DNA of 64,000 nt from Streptomyces sp. NBC_01235 (GCF_035989285.1 NZ_CP108513.1:4092001-4156000), one strand, 5' to 3'; positions 48,345 to 57,743 are shown, counted from the first letter of the stretch. Numbers and translations are program-made. The notes: generated by a model not told the origin, from the sequence alone.

Positions 48345-49190
48345 ATGACCACGACCGTGACCGCAGTCCCCGTCGTCACCGCCGACGAAGGTCTCCGCGT
48401 CCCTCGCCGCCGTCGCCGCGGGCTGGCCCCCGGCAAACGGCTGCCCGCCGCCCGCCTCGCCGGGCCCCTGCTCCTCGTCGCCGTGTGGGCCGCCGCCTCG
48501 GCCGCCGGCCGGCTGGACACCGGGGCGGTCCCCGCGCCTTGGACGGTGGTGAAGACCGGCGTCCACCTGTGGACCGACGGGACGCTGCCCACCGACGTCC
48601 TCACCTCGCTGGAGCGCGCCGGATACGGCTTCGCGATCGGTCTGATCGCCGGAGTGGCGCTCGCGCTGGCGTCCGGGCTGACCCGGACCGGGGAGGCGCT
48701 GATCGACGGAACCGTGCAGCTCAACCGGGCGATCCCGACCCTCGGTCTCATCCCGCTGTTCATCCTCTGGCTGGGTATCGGCGAGACCTTCAAGATCGCG
48801 ATCATCGCCATCGTCGTGTACATCCCGATCTACCTCAACACGCATGCCGCGCTGTCCGGCATCGACCACCGGTTCGTCGAACTCGCCGAGGTGCAGGGCC
48901 TGTCGAAGGTCCAGTTCGTCCGGCAGATCGTGATCCCGGGTGCCCTGCCCGGATTCTTCGTGGGACTCCGGCTCGGGGTGACCGGCTCCTGGCTGGGACT
49001 GGTGGTCCTGGAGCAGATCAACGCCACCAGCGGACTCGGCTACCTGATGTTCCAGGCCCAGAACTACGGCCAGTCGGACGTCATCCTCGTCGGCCTCCTC
49101 ATCTACGGCGTCTTCGGCCTGATCTCCGACAGCGCGGTCCGTCTCATCGAACGGAGGGTGCTGTCGTGGCGCCGCACACTGAGCAACTGA
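48345..49190 (+). CDS. ABC transporter permease, SsuC/TauC type
   Basis: 281 residues, with a basic N-terminus (PRRRRRG) and six membrane spans. The EAA loop ELAEVQGLSKVQFVRQIVIP near residues 185-204 is the site that contacts the ATPase. AGGAG near the previous gene's stop serves as its ribosome site. It overlaps the ATPase gene by 25 bp. Confidence 0.9.
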   Translation: MTTTVTAVPVVTADEGLRVPRRRRRGLAPGKRLPAARLAGPLLLVAVWAAASAAGRLDTGAVPAPWTVVKTGVHLWTDGTLPTDVLTSLERAGYGFAIGLIAGVALALASGLTRTGEALIDGTVQLNRAIPTLGLIPLFILWLGIGETFKIAIIAIVVYIPIYLNTHAALSGIDHRFVELAEVQGLSKVQFVRQIVIPGALPGFFVGLRLGVTGSWLGLVVLEQINATSGLGYLMFQAQNYGQSDVILVGLLIYGVFGLISDSAVRLIERRVLSWRRTLSN

Positions 49191-49903
49191 CCCGATCCCC
49201 CGCCGTCCGACTGCGCGGTCTGACCCGGTCGTTCGACGGACGGACGGTCCTCGACGGCATCGACCTCGACATCCCCGACGGACAGTTCGTGGCGCTCCTC
49301 GGGCACAGCGGGTCCGGCAAGAGCACCCTGCTGCGGGCGGTCGCCCACCTCGATCACGAGGTCGTCGGCAGCGGCCGGCTCACCGCCCCCGAGCGGGTGT
49401 CGGTCGTCTTCCAGGACTCCCGTCTGCTGCCCTGGCGGCGGGTGCTGGACAACGTACTGCTCGGGCTGGACGGCAAGGAGGCCGAGCAGAAGGGGCGTGA
49501 GGCCCTCGCCGAGGTGGGGCTGGCGGGCCGGGAGCGGGCCTGGCCCAACGAGTTGTCCGGCGGGGAGGCGCAGCGCGCCGCGCTCGCCCGCTCACTGGTC
49601 CGTGAACCCGAACTCCTTCTCGCCGACGAGCCGTTCGGGGCGCTGGACGCCCTCACCCGGATCAGGATGCACGCTCTGCTGCGCGAGCTGTGGGAGCGGC
49701 ACCGGCCCTCCGTGCTGCTCGTCACCCACGACGTGGACGAGGCGATCGTGCTCGCCGACCGGGTTCTGGTCCTCGAACAGGGCCGTGTCGGGCTCGACCT
49801 GGCCATCGACCGCCCGCACCCGCGTTCGTACCGGGACCCGCTGCTCGGCGAGTACCGCCTGCGGCTGCTCGGCGCACTGGGGGTGACGGAGGACGTGAAG
49901 TGA
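49166..49903 (+). CDS. ABC transporter ATP-binding protein, SsuB/TauB type
   Basis: 245 residues. Walker A GHSGSGKST at 46-54, Q-loop VVFQDSRLLPW, signature LSGGEAQRAAL near 133, Walker B LLLADEPFGALD near 157, and switch THDVDEA. DSRLLPW in the Q-loop is typical of the nitrate/sulfonate/taurine class. The GTG start at 49166 has GGAGGG upstream and lies inside the end of the permease gene. Confidence 0.92.
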   Translation: MAPHTEQLTRSPAVRLRGLTRSFDGRTVLDGIDLDIPDGQFVALLGHSGSGKSTLLRAVAHLDHEVVGSGRLTAPERVSVVFQDSRLLPWRRVLDNVLLGLDGKEAEQKGREALAEVGLAGRERAWPNELSGGEAQRAALARSLVREPELLLADEPFGALDALTRIRMHALLRELWERHRPSVLLVTHDVDEAIVLADRVLVLEQGRVGLDLAIDRPHPRSYRDPLLGEYRLRLLGALGVTEDVK

Positions 49904-50008
49904 CCGTCGGCCCCCCCACTGGGGGCTGCCGCCCCCAGGCCCCCGCTTCGGCCCTGAAGGGGCCTCGTCCTCGAACTCCCCCGGCGGGGGACCCCCAGAC
50001 GGGCTGGA
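49904..50008. repeat. Dispersed palindromic element inside the operon
   Basis: GGCCCCCCCACTGGGGGC, then CTTCGGCCCTGAAGGGGCC, then GGGGGACCCCCAGACGGGCTGG. These are the recurring inverted repeats of Streptomyces intergenic DNA. They fill the gap between the ATPase and the monooxygenase. Confidence 0.65.
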
Positions 50009-50042
50009 AATGCGCACCGGCACTCGCAAGCAAAGGACATCC

Positions 50043-51416
50043 ATGACCCGGCAACTCCACCTCAACGCCTTCCTCATGAACACCGGCCACCACGAGGCGT
50101 CCTGGCGGCTCCCGGAGAGCGACCCGTACGCGCACGTCGAGCTGGACCACTACGTCCGCCTGGCCCAGATCGCCGAACGTGGCACCTTCGACTCGCTCTT
50201 CCTCGCCGACGGCCCACAGCTGTGGAACAACATCGCCCAGCGTCCGGCCGGCGCACTGGAGCCGCTGACGCTGCTCACCGCGCTGGCTACGGCGACCGAG
50301 CACATCGGCCTGATCGCCACCGCCTCCACCTCCTACAACTCCCCGTACAACCTGGCCCGCAAGTTCGCCTCCCTCGACATCATCAGCGGCGGCCGGGCGG
50401 GCTGGAACATCGTCACCACGGCCGGGGCGGAGGCGGCCCGCAACTTCGGTCTGGACGCCGAGCCCGCGCACGCCGAGCGGTACGCCCGGGCCGCCGAGTT
50501 CCTCGACGTGGCGCTGAAGCTCTGGGACAGCTGGGAGGACGACGCGATCGTCGCCGACAAGGCGTCCGGGGTCTGGGGCGACGACGGCAAGATCCATCCG
50601 CCCCGGCACCAGGGACGGTACTTCGGCGTCGAGGGCGCCCTCAACGTCCCGCGCTCACCTCAGGGTTACCCGCTGCTGGTGCAGGCGGGCTCCTCGGAGG
50701 ACGGCAAGGCGTTCGCGGCCCGGTACGCGGAGGCGGTGTTCACCGCGCAGCAGACGCTCGCCGACGCGCAGGCCTTCTACGCCGACGTCAAGTCCCGCAC
50801 CCGCCAGGCAGGCCGGGACCCCGAGCACCTCAAGGTGCTGCCCGGGATCGTCCCGGTGCTCGGCTCCACCCAGGCCGAGGCGCGGGCCCACGAGCAGGTG
50901 CTGGAGGACCACATCGTGCACCGTCACGGGGTCGCCAACCTGGAAAGGCTGATGCAACTGCCTTCCGGCTCACTGGAGTTGGATGCCGAACTGCCGGCCG
51001 AGCTGCCCTCCGAGGACACCGTCGAGGGCGCCAAGAGCCGCTACACCCTCGTGGTGGAACTGGCCCGGCGCGAGCGTCTCACCGTACGGGAGCTGATCGG
51101 GCGGCTCGGCGGCGGGCGCGGGCACCTCACCTTCGCGGGCACGCCCGAGCAGGTCGCCGACAAGATCGAGACCTGGTTCACGCAGGGCGCCGCCGACGGC
51201 TTCAACATCATGCCCGCGGTCCTGCCCTCCGGCCTCGACGCCTTCGTCGACCACGTCGTCCCGCTCCTGCGCGCCCGTGGCCTGCTGCGCGCGGAGTACG
51301 ACGGCCACCCCCGCACGACCCTGCGCGAGAGGTACGGCCTCCCGCGCCCCGCCAACCAGTACGTCACCGCGGCAGCCGAACAGAACGCACCCGCACCCGC
51401 ACCCTCCCTCGTCTGA
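50043..51416 (+). CDS. LLM-class flavin-dependent monooxygenase (NtaA/SnaA/DszA type)
   Basis: 457 residues. QLHLNAFLMNTGHHEASWR opens the bacterial-luciferase-like barrel; FDSLFLADGPQLW, TASTSYNSPYNLARKFASLD and GRAGWNIVTT are marks of the NtaA/DszA/SnaA branch. These enzymes use reduced FMN and oxygen to cleave C-S or oxidise N-containing compounds. In this locus it probably releases sulfite from an organosulfur substrate. ATG 50043 has AAGGA 6 nt before it. No flavin reductase gene is adjacent. Confidence 0.88.
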   Translation: MTRQLHLNAFLMNTGHHEASWRLPESDPYAHVELDHYVRLAQIAERGTFDSLFLADGPQLWNNIAQRPAGALEPLTLLTALATATEHIGLIATASTSYNSPYNLARKFASLDIISGGRAGWNIVTTAGAEAARNFGLDAEPAHAERYARAAEFLDVALKLWDSWEDDAIVADKASGVWGDDGKIHPPRHQGRYFGVEGALNVPRSPQGYPLLVQAGSSEDGKAFAARYAEAVFTAQQTLADAQAFYADVKSRTRQAGRDPEHLKVLPGIVPVLGSTQAEARAHEQVLEDHIVHRHGVANLERLMQLPSGSLELDAELPAELPSEDTVEGAKSRYTLVVELARRERLTVRELIGRLGGGRGHLTFAGTPEQVADKIETWFTQGAADGFNIMPAVLPSGLDAFVDHVVPLLRARGLLRAEYDGHPRTTLRERYGLPRPANQYVTAAAEQNAPAPAPSLV

Positions 51417-51428
51417 AAGGACACCCCC

Positions 51429-52322
51429 ATGACCGCCATCGACATCCGCAAGGTCTCCGCGAACATCGGCGCGCACGTCTCCGGCGTCGACATCTCCCGG
51501 CCCCTCGACGAGAAGACCGTCGACGCCCTGCGCGAGGCCCTCAACGTCCACAAGGCGCTGGTCTTCGACGACGTGCGCCTCGACGACGAGGGCCAGCAGG
51601 CCTTCGCCCGTCACTTCGGCGACCTCACCACCGCCCACCCGACGGTGGCCGCCGTCGATGGCGCCCCGAACGTGCTGCCCGTCGACAGCGAGCAGGGCAG
51701 CGCCAACCACTGGCACACCGACGTGACGTTCGTCCTCAACCCGCCGCAGGCCAGCACCCTGCGCAGCCTCACGCTGCCGCCGTACGGCGGCGAGACCCTG
51801 ATCGCCAGCTCGGCCGCCGCCTACCGCCAACTTCCTCAGCCGCTGCGTGCGTTGGCGGACACCCTGTGGGCGGAGCACACCAACGACTACGACTACGCGG
51901 TACCGGCGGAGGAGATCGACGAGGAACGGGCCGCCCAGCGCGCCCGGTTCACGTCCATCACGTTCCGTACCGCCCACCCCGTCGTCCGCGTGCACCCGCT
52001 GACCGGTGAACGCGGCCTGTTCATCGGCGGGTTCGCGCAGCGCATCGTGGGGCTGTCGGTCGGCGAGTCGCGCAGGATCCTCGACCTGCTCCAGTCGTAC
52101 GTCGTCCGGCCGGAGAACATCCTGCGGCACCGCTGGTCGGAGAACCAGCTCGTGCTCTTCGACAACCGCATCACCCAGCACTACGCGGTGGACAACTACG
52201 ACAAGCTGCCGCGCCGGCTGCACCGGGTGACCGTCGCCGGGGACGTGCCGGCCGGCATCGAGGGCAAGGAGAGCTACTCCATCGAGGGGGACGCGGCCCA
52301 CTACACGCCCGTAGCGGCGTAG
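51429..52322 (+). CDS. TauD/TfdA-family Fe(II)/2-oxoglutarate dioxygenase
   Basis: 297 residues. The iron ligands H96 and D98 are in NHWHTDVTF; the distal His is in NRITQHYAVDNY near residue 251, with the 2-oxoglutarate Arg soon after (LHRVT). It hydroxylates taurine or other sulfonates or sulfate esters so that they break down to sulfite or sulfate. It begins 12 bp after the monooxygenase, last in the operon, before a terminator. GAAAGGACACCCCC precedes the ATG. Confidence 0.93.
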   Translation: MTAIDIRKVSANIGAHVSGVDISRPLDEKTVDALREALNVHKALVFDDVRLDDEGQQAFARHFGDLTTAHPTVAAVDGAPNVLPVDSEQGSANHWHTDVTFVLNPPQASTLRSLTLPPYGGETLIASSAAAYRQLPQPLRALADTLWAEHTNDYDYAVPAEEIDEERAAQRARFTSITFRTAHPVVRVHPLTGERGLFIGGFAQRIVGLSVGESRRILDLLQSYVVRPENILRHRWSENQLVLFDNRITQHYAVDNYDKLPRRLHRVTVAGDVPAGIEGKESYSIEGDAAHYTPVAA

Positions 52323-52367
52323 TGGTGTAGTGGTGTAAGCACGCTCCGCAGCCGGTCGTCCGGACGG

Positions 52368-52403
52368 TGGTCGGCCTCTCCGCCCGAGCGGAGAGGCCGA
52401 CCA
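52368..52403. terminator. Terminator of the organosulfur operon
   Basis: Perfect 16-bp stem, loop CCGA, between the convergent tauD-like gene and the lipoprotein gene. Confidence 0.92.
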
Positions 52404-52409
52404 GACACC

Positions 52410-53231
52410 TCACTCCTCGCGGGTCAGCGCGGGTCCGAGCGCGGTCAGCCAGGTGCCACGTACGGTGGCCCACTCCCCTACGCAGCCTTTCGCGCGCCCG
52501 GCGGGAAGAGCGTCCGGGCTCACGAGGTCCCGGTGACGGCCGGGGGCGGAACCGTAGACGTAGCAGAACTCATTGACGGCACGCTCACGGTCCGGGGAAT
52601 GCTCGCCCTCGCCCTCGCCCTCGTCATCGTCCTCGTGCTCGGCGTTGCCGTCGGCGTCCTCGGTCGTCGCCGCGAAGAGGCGCCACGCGTCTGCCGCAGC
52701 GCGCAACTGCCGCTCGCCGACGGCGCCCTTCCTCAGCAGCATCAAGGCCGCGAACTGGTCGGCGAAGTCCTCCTCCCGGCCCGTCACCGGCAGGTCGAGG
52801 GCGTCGATGAGGGCGTGAGCGGTCTCGTGGAAGAGGGTTTCGAGGAGCACCGCGGCGACCTCGTCGTCGGCCCGGGGGCGGCCGGCCCGCTGGAAGAGGT
52901 CCCGGGTTTCGGACACCTCGTCGTAGCAGATCTCCGTGCGGCGGGCCTCGGGATCGTAGGACGACCCGGCGCCGTCGCAGGACAGGACGACGAGAGGGAT
53001 CGCCCGGTCCACCGTGACGAGGTCGGCGACGGCCGCGGCGGCCTCCTCCACCAGCTTCCGCTCCCGCAGGAAGGCGGCGGCCTCCCGGTCGGAGCGCGTG
53101 GGCTCCTCGTACCGGGCCGCGACGACCGCGTCCTGAGTGTCGGGAGGCGCCGACGCCCCGGTGTTCTGGCAGGCGGTTCCGCAGACGACAAGCAGCGTCA
53201 CCGCTGCCGCCATCCCCACTCTCGCTCGCAT
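52410..53231 (-). CDS. DUF4344-type putative metallopeptidase, secreted/lipoprotein
   Basis: 273 residues. A signal peptide ends at C21 (CGTAC), a weak lipobox. The HExxH zinc motif is H135-E-T-A-H139 in FHETAHAL, followed by EEDFADQFAALML, whose Glu/Asp may be the third ligand. An acidic, Glu/Gly-rich insert (EDDDEGEGEGE) lies near 215. Cys in SCDG and ICYD could pair. It would act outside the membrane on an unknown substrate. Start at 53231; the neighbour is transcribed divergently. Confidence 0.8.
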   Translation of the reverse strand: MRARVGMAAAVTLLVVCGTACQNTGASAPPDTQDAVVAARYEEPTRSDREAAAFLRERKLVEEAAAAVADLVTVDRAIPLVVLSCDGAGSSYDPEARRTEICYDEVSETRDLFQRAGRPRADDEVAAVLLETLFHETAHALIDALDLPVTGREEDFADQFAALMLLRKGAVGERQLRAAADAWRLFAATTEDADGNAEHEDDDEGEGEGEHSPDRERAVNEFCYVYGSAPGRHRDLVSPDALPAGRAKGCVGEWATVRGTWLTALGPALTREE

Positions 53232-53573
53232 AGTTCCCCAACGCTCACGTATGTCCTCAGCACCAGGACGTGACGACGATCAGCACGTCTTCCCCCAGAT
53301 TTCGTCCGGGGGGACCCCCATCTGGCCGACACCGGCCACGAGGAGCAGCACCGGGCGCGGGCTTCCACCTGCGCGTCCGCGCCGCCCCTCCACGATGCGA
53401 AGGTCCCGTGCCGGACACCGTGTCCGGCACAGGATCACTCGGCTGATCAGAGATGCTGCCGCACCGTCCTCCCGGGGGCTACCCCCCCTCCTCCGGGTCC
53501 ACCGATCGGTGGACGGGAAGTTCAACCGGGTGCCTCTGTCCGGCAACTGCCCTGGCCAGCAAGGCTTTTGGGT
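53232..53573. other. Divergent intergenic region with a long palindrome
   Basis: 342 bp between the metallopeptidase and the MMPL exporter. It contains a palindrome with 11-bp arms at 53408-53430. I found no gene. Confidence 0.5.
53408..53430. promoter_or_regulatory. Palindromic operator candidate
   Basis: Perfect 11-bp arms GTGCCGGACAC and GTGTCCGGCAC around one central base, 143 bp before the exporter. The size fits a TetR- or similar dimer site. Confidence 0.4.
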
Positions 53574-55775
53574 ATGAAATCACTCACTGTGCGCATGGCG
53601 CGTTCCAGCGCGCGGCACCCCTGGCGGGCGATCGTCGGCTGGCAGGTGTTCGTGGCGCTGTGCCTGGCGGTCGGCGGTGTCGTCGGGATGAACAGCGCGA
53701 GGACGGCCGACTACCGGGTCGGCGAGGCCGGCCGGGCGGAGGCCATGGCGGCCGAGGGACAGCTGGAACGCAGGTCCACGGAGCAGGTGCTCGTCTCCGC
53801 GCGGTCCGGCGCCCTCGACGCGTCCGCCGCCGGGGCCGCCGTCCGCGATCTCACCGCCCGTATGGAACGGCTGCCCGAGGTCGCTGAGGTCGCCGCGCCG
53901 GTCCGCTCCGCCGACGGGCGGATCCTCATGGTCGAGGTGGCCCTGAAGGGCGAGGAGCGGGACGCCAAGGACAAGGTCGACGCGCTCACCGCGCAGACCG
54001 GGGCCGTCCAGAAGGCCCACCCACAGCTGCTGCTCCAGGAGACCGGAAGCCCCTCCATCAGCAAGGGAGTCGACGAGCAGCGCGGTGACGATCTCGCGCT
54101 CTCCGAGAAGATCACCCTGCCGGTCACGCTGCTGACGCTGCTGATCGTGTTCGGCTCGCTCACCATGGCCGCCGTGCCGCTGCTGCTCGCGCTGTCGTCG
54201 ATCGCGGCGGCCGTCGGGCTGTCGATGGTGGCCTCGCACCTCTCCCCCGACACCGGGGTCGGCACGAACGTCATCCTGATGATCGGTCTCGCCGTCGGCG
54301 TCGACTACACGCTCTTCTATCTGAAGCGGGAGCGAGAGGAACGGGCCCGCAGCGGGGGGCGGTTGAGCTCCGAGGCGCTGGTGGAGCTGGCGGCTGCCAC
54401 CTCGGGGCGGGCGGTGGTGGTCTCCGGGTTCGCGGTCGTCGCCTCGACGGCCACGCTGTATCTGGCCTCGGACGTCATCTTCTCCTCGCTCGCCACCGGC
54501 ACCGTCGTGGTCGTCCTGGTCGCGATGGCCGGCTCCCTGACGGCGCTGCCCGCGCTGCTGACCCTGCTGGGGAGGCGGTCGGAGCGCAGGACCGCGCGCC
54601 GGGCACAGCGGGGCAAGCCCGCGCGGCGGACCCGCGGCGAGAGCGGCGGCCGGGTCTGGACGGCACTCCTGCGTCCCGCCGCCCGGCACCCCCTCGCCAC
54701 CCTCTGCCTCTCCGTCCTCGCCCTGCTCGCGCTCGTCGTCCCGCTGGCCGGACTGCACATCACGGAGATGAGCCGGGACACGCACTCCCGCGAGATCCCC
54801 GCGATGCGGGTGTACGACCGGCTCAACGAGGCGTTCCCCGAGCAGCGGGTCACCCACCAGGTCGTCGTGCGCGCCGACGCCACGCAGGCCGGCGAGGTCA
54901 CCCGGGCCCTGGACAAGCTGGCCCGACTCGCGGACGCCGACCCCCTGTTCACCGGCTCGCACCGGCTGCGCACCTCCGCAGACCACCGGATCAGCACCCT
55001 CGAACTGCGCGTGCCGCACCTGGGCGACTCCGACCAGGCCTACGACTCCCTCGACCACCTGCGCCACGACTACCTGCCCGCCACCCTCGGCCGGATCGGC
55101 GGCGCCGAGTACGGCGTGAGCGGTGACGTCGCCCGGTACACCGACTATCCGGCCCACCAGAACGGCAAACTCCCGCTCGTCCTGGGGGCGTTGTTGCTGG
55201 TGACCTTCCTGATGACGCTGTACGCGTTCCGCTCCGTCACCCTCGGTCTGATCGGCGTGGTGCTGAACCTGCTGTCGGCGGCGGCAGCGCTCGGGCTGCT
55301 GGTGCTCGTGTTCCAGCACACGTGGGCCGAGGGGCTGCTGGACTTCCACTCCACCGGCTCGATCGGGTCGCGGGTGCCGCTGTTCCTGTTCGTGATCCTC
55401 TTCGGGCTCTCCATGGACTACCAGGTGTTCGTGGTCAGCAGGATCAGGGAGGCCGTGCCGGCCGGGACCCCGACCCGGCAGGCGGTGCTCGACGGGGTCC
55501 GCAGGTCGGCGAGCGTGGTGACCAGCGCGGCGGTCGTGATGACGACGGTGTTCGTGAGCTTCGTCTTCCTGCACATCATCGAGTTGAAGCAGATCGGGTT
55601 CGTGCTCGCGGCGGCCGTCCTGCTGGACGCCTTCGTCGTGCGCATCCTGATCCTGCCGTCGGCGATGCTGCTGCTGGGCGAGCGGAGCTGGTGGCCGTCG
55701 CGGCCGCCGGTCCCGGTGACAGCGGCTCCGCAGACCCAGGTGCCGCCCGACCGGCCGGTGGCCGACGTACGTTGA
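53574..55775 (+). CDS. MMPL-family RND exporter
   Basis: 733 residues with 12 spans in two halves, each with an outer domain. MMPL marks are NVILMIGLAVGVDYTLFYLKR in the first half (read as GLAVGVDYTLF) and LFGLSMDYQVFVVSRIRE in the second (GLSMDYQVF), with the proton-relay Asp-Tyr pairs. Such pumps export lipids, siderophores or drugs. It starts at ATG 53574, and the histidine-kinase gene begins 5 bp after its stop, so expression is coupled to a two-component system. Confidence 0.93.
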   Translation: MKSLTVRMARSSARHPWRAIVGWQVFVALCLAVGGVVGMNSARTADYRVGEAGRAEAMAAEGQLERRSTEQVLVSARSGALDASAAGAAVRDLTARMERLPEVAEVAAPVRSADGRILMVEVALKGEERDAKDKVDALTAQTGAVQKAHPQLLLQETGSPSISKGVDEQRGDDLALSEKITLPVTLLTLLIVFGSLTMAAVPLLLALSSIAAAVGLSMVASHLSPDTGVGTNVILMIGLAVGVDYTLFYLKREREERARSGGRLSSEALVELAAATSGRAVVVSGFAVVASTATLYLASDVIFSSLATGTVVVVLVAMAGSLTALPALLTLLGRRSERRTARRAQRGKPARRTRGESGGRVWTALLRPAARHPLATLCLSVLALLALVVPLAGLHITEMSRDTHSREIPAMRVYDRLNEAFPEQRVTHQVVVRADATQAGEVTRALDKLARLADADPLFTGSHRLRTSADHRISTLELRVPHLGDSDQAYDSLDHLRHDYLPATLGRIGGAEYGVSGDVARYTDYPAHQNGKLPLVLGALLLVTFLMTLYAFRSVTLGLIGVVLNLLSAAAALGLLVLVFQHTWAEGLLDFHSTGSIGSRVPLFLFVILFGLSMDYQVFVVSRIREAVPAGTPTRQAVLDGVRRSASVVTSAAVVMTTVFVSFVFLHIIELKQIGFVLAAAVLLDAFVVRILILPSAMLLLGERSWWPSRPPVPVTAAPQTQVPPDRPVADVR

Positions 55776-55780
55776 TCGGC

Positions 55781-56995
55781 ATGACCACTCTCGCCGGGCC
55801 CTCCGCCGACACCTTCTGGGCCACCTCGCTGCGCCGCTGGAACGCGGTGTGCTGGGTGCTGTTCGCCGCGATGGCCGTCGGGATCGCGGCGATGGGCCGA
55901 CCCGACGGGGGCATGTACGAGGCGCTGGCGCTGCTGGGCTGCGTGGTGCTCGGCTACGCGCTCCTGGACCGTTTGCCGGACAATCCCGTCGTACGGCCGC
56001 ACGGCTACCTCACGGTGCTGGTGCTCGCGCTCGGCGGGCTGGCGTATCTGCGCACCAGCTACGCGGCGCTGTTCATGGTGACGCTGCCGCACTACTGGAT
56101 GTTCGGGCGGACCCCGAGGATCTCCATGGGGTTCCTCGGGCTCGCCACCGCCTCGACGCTGCTGGGGAGTTGGCTCCAGGAAGGCTGGACGGCGGAGTTC
56201 CTCGGCGAGACGGCCGTGTCCACCCTCATCGTCGTCGCGGTGGGGGTGCTGATCGGGCTGTGGGCTCACTCGGTGGTCGAGCAGAGCACCGAACGGGCCC
56301 GGCTGATCGAGGAGTTGGAGCAGACGCAGGCCCAGCTGTCCGAGGCGCACCAGCGGCAGGGCGCGGCGGACGAGCGGGAGCGGCTGGCGCGGGAGATCCA
56401 TGACACCCTCGCGCAGGGCTTCGCGTCGATCGTCGTGCTCGCGGAGGCGGCCCGGGCCGGGATGGCGGCCGATCCCGCGCGCAGCGCCCAGCAGTTGCGG
56501 TCGATCGAGTCGACGGCCCGGGAAAACCTCGCGGAGGCACGGGAGTTGGTCGGCTCGGACGGGCGGCCCGGCACGGTGGCGGCGGGCTCCGTTGCCGTGA
56601 CCCTGCGGCGGATCCTGGACCGTTTCGTCGAGGACACCGGGCTCACCGTGGACGCCGACCTCGCCGACCTCGACTGCGACCAGCAGACCCGGATCGCGCT
56701 GCTGCGCTGCACCCAGGAGTCCCTGGCCAACGTGCGCAAACACGCCCGGGCCTCCACGGTCGGCGTGGTGCTGGTCCGGCGGCCGTACGCGGTGGAGCTG
56801 GAGATCACCGACGACGGCGCCGGGTTCGTGGTGGAGGAGTCGCGGGGCTTCGGACTGGACGGGATGCGCAAGCGGATGGCGGAACTGGGCGGACGGCTGA
56901 CGGTGACCAGCTCGGTCGGGGACGGGACGAGGGTCCTGGCGATGATCCCGGCGACGATTGCGCAGGAGACACCGGAAGAAGAGGGGTCGGCATGA
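55781..56995 (+). CDS. NarL/LuxR-type sensor histidine kinase
   Basis: 404 residues. About five membrane spans lie in the first 160 residues with no large outer domain, then a coiled coil (EELEQTQAQLSEAHQRQ) and HisKA_3 with the phospho-His in LAREIHDTLAQGF near 207. The ATPase part has N in ESLANVRKHA and DDGAGF. Such membrane-embedded sensors often monitor envelope stress. It overlaps the response regulator by 4 bp. Confidence 0.94.
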   Translation: MTTLAGPSADTFWATSLRRWNAVCWVLFAAMAVGIAAMGRPDGGMYEALALLGCVVLGYALLDRLPDNPVVRPHGYLTVLVLALGGLAYLRTSYAALFMVTLPHYWMFGRTPRISMGFLGLATASTLLGSWLQEGWTAEFLGETAVSTLIVVAVGVLIGLWAHSVVEQSTERARLIEELEQTQAQLSEAHQRQGAADERERLAREIHDTLAQGFASIVVLAEAARAGMAADPARSAQQLRSIESTARENLAEARELVGSDGRPGTVAAGSVAVTLRRILDRFVEDTGLTVDADLADLDCDQQTRIALLRCTQESLANVRKHARASTVGVVLVRRPYAVELEITDDGAGFVVEESRGFGLDGMRKRMAELGGRLTVTSSVGDGTRVLAMIPATIAQETPEEEGSA

Positions 56996-57633
56996 ACGAG
57001 GGAACGACGCTGCGGGTCGTCGTGGTCGACGACCACACCGTCATGCGGGCCGGGGTGGTGGCCCTGCTGGCCGGGGAGGACGGCATCGAGATCGTCGGCG
57101 AGGCGGGCGACGGCCGCGCCGCCCTCGACCTCGTCGAACGGCACGACCCCGACGTGGCCCTCGTCGACCTGCGGATGCCGGTCCTCGACGGGGTCACGAC
57201 GACGACCGAGATCGTCGCACGGCACCCGCGCACCCGGGTACTGATCCTGACGACGTACGACACGGACGCGGACATCGAGCGCGGGGTGGAGGCCGGCGCC
57301 ATCGGCTATCTGCTCAAGGACACCACGCGCGAGCAGCTCGTCGACGCGATCCGGGCGGCGGCACGCGGTGAGACGGTGCTCGCGCCCCGGGTGGCGGAGA
57401 AGCTGGTCGCCCGGATGCGGCGCCCGGTGCAGGAGGGGCTGACCGCCCGGGAGACGGACGTCCTCGGCGCGGTCGCCGACGGGCTGACCAACGCCGAGAT
57501 CGGCCGGCGCCTCGTCATCTCCGAGGCCACCGTCAAGACGCATCTGCTGCGCCTGTTCGCCAAGCTCGACGTCAACGACCGGACCCGGGCGGTGGTGGTG
57601 GCCATGGAGCGGGGGCTGTTGCGCCGGCCGTGA
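56992..57633 (+). CDS. NarL/FixJ-family response regulator
   Basis: 213 residues. Receiver domain with VVDDH and the phospho-Asp in VALVDLRMP near residue 60, K in YLLKDTTRE. LuxR-type helix-turn-helix: LTARETDVLGAVADGLTNAEI near 145-165 and TVKTHLLRLFAKL. Partner of the kinase, with which it is translationally coupled (ATGA). It probably controls the upstream exporter. Confidence 0.96.
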   Translation: MNEGTTLRVVVVDDHTVMRAGVVALLAGEDGIEIVGEAGDGRAALDLVERHDPDVALVDLRMPVLDGVTTTTEIVARHPRTRVLILTTYDTDADIERGVEAGAIGYLLKDTTREQLVDAIRAAARGETVLAPRVAEKLVARMRRPVQEGLTARETDVLGAVADGLTNAEIGRRLVISEATVKTHLLRLFAKLDVNDRTRAVVVAMERGLLRRP

Positions 57634-57698
57634 CGCCTGTCTCAGGGCGCGCGGCTCAGGGCTTGCGGCCCGTCGATCTCCGTCATGGGGAACATCGT

Positions 57699-57725
57699 GC
57701 CCCCGCGGGTACGGTTCGCGGGGGC
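57699..57725. terminator. Terminator between response regulator and DsbA-like gene
   Basis: 9-bp stem GCCCCCGCG/CGCGGGGGC, 9-nt loop, between convergent genes. Confidence 0.7.
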
Positions 57726-57743
57726 CTTACGGTGCAGGAGTGG

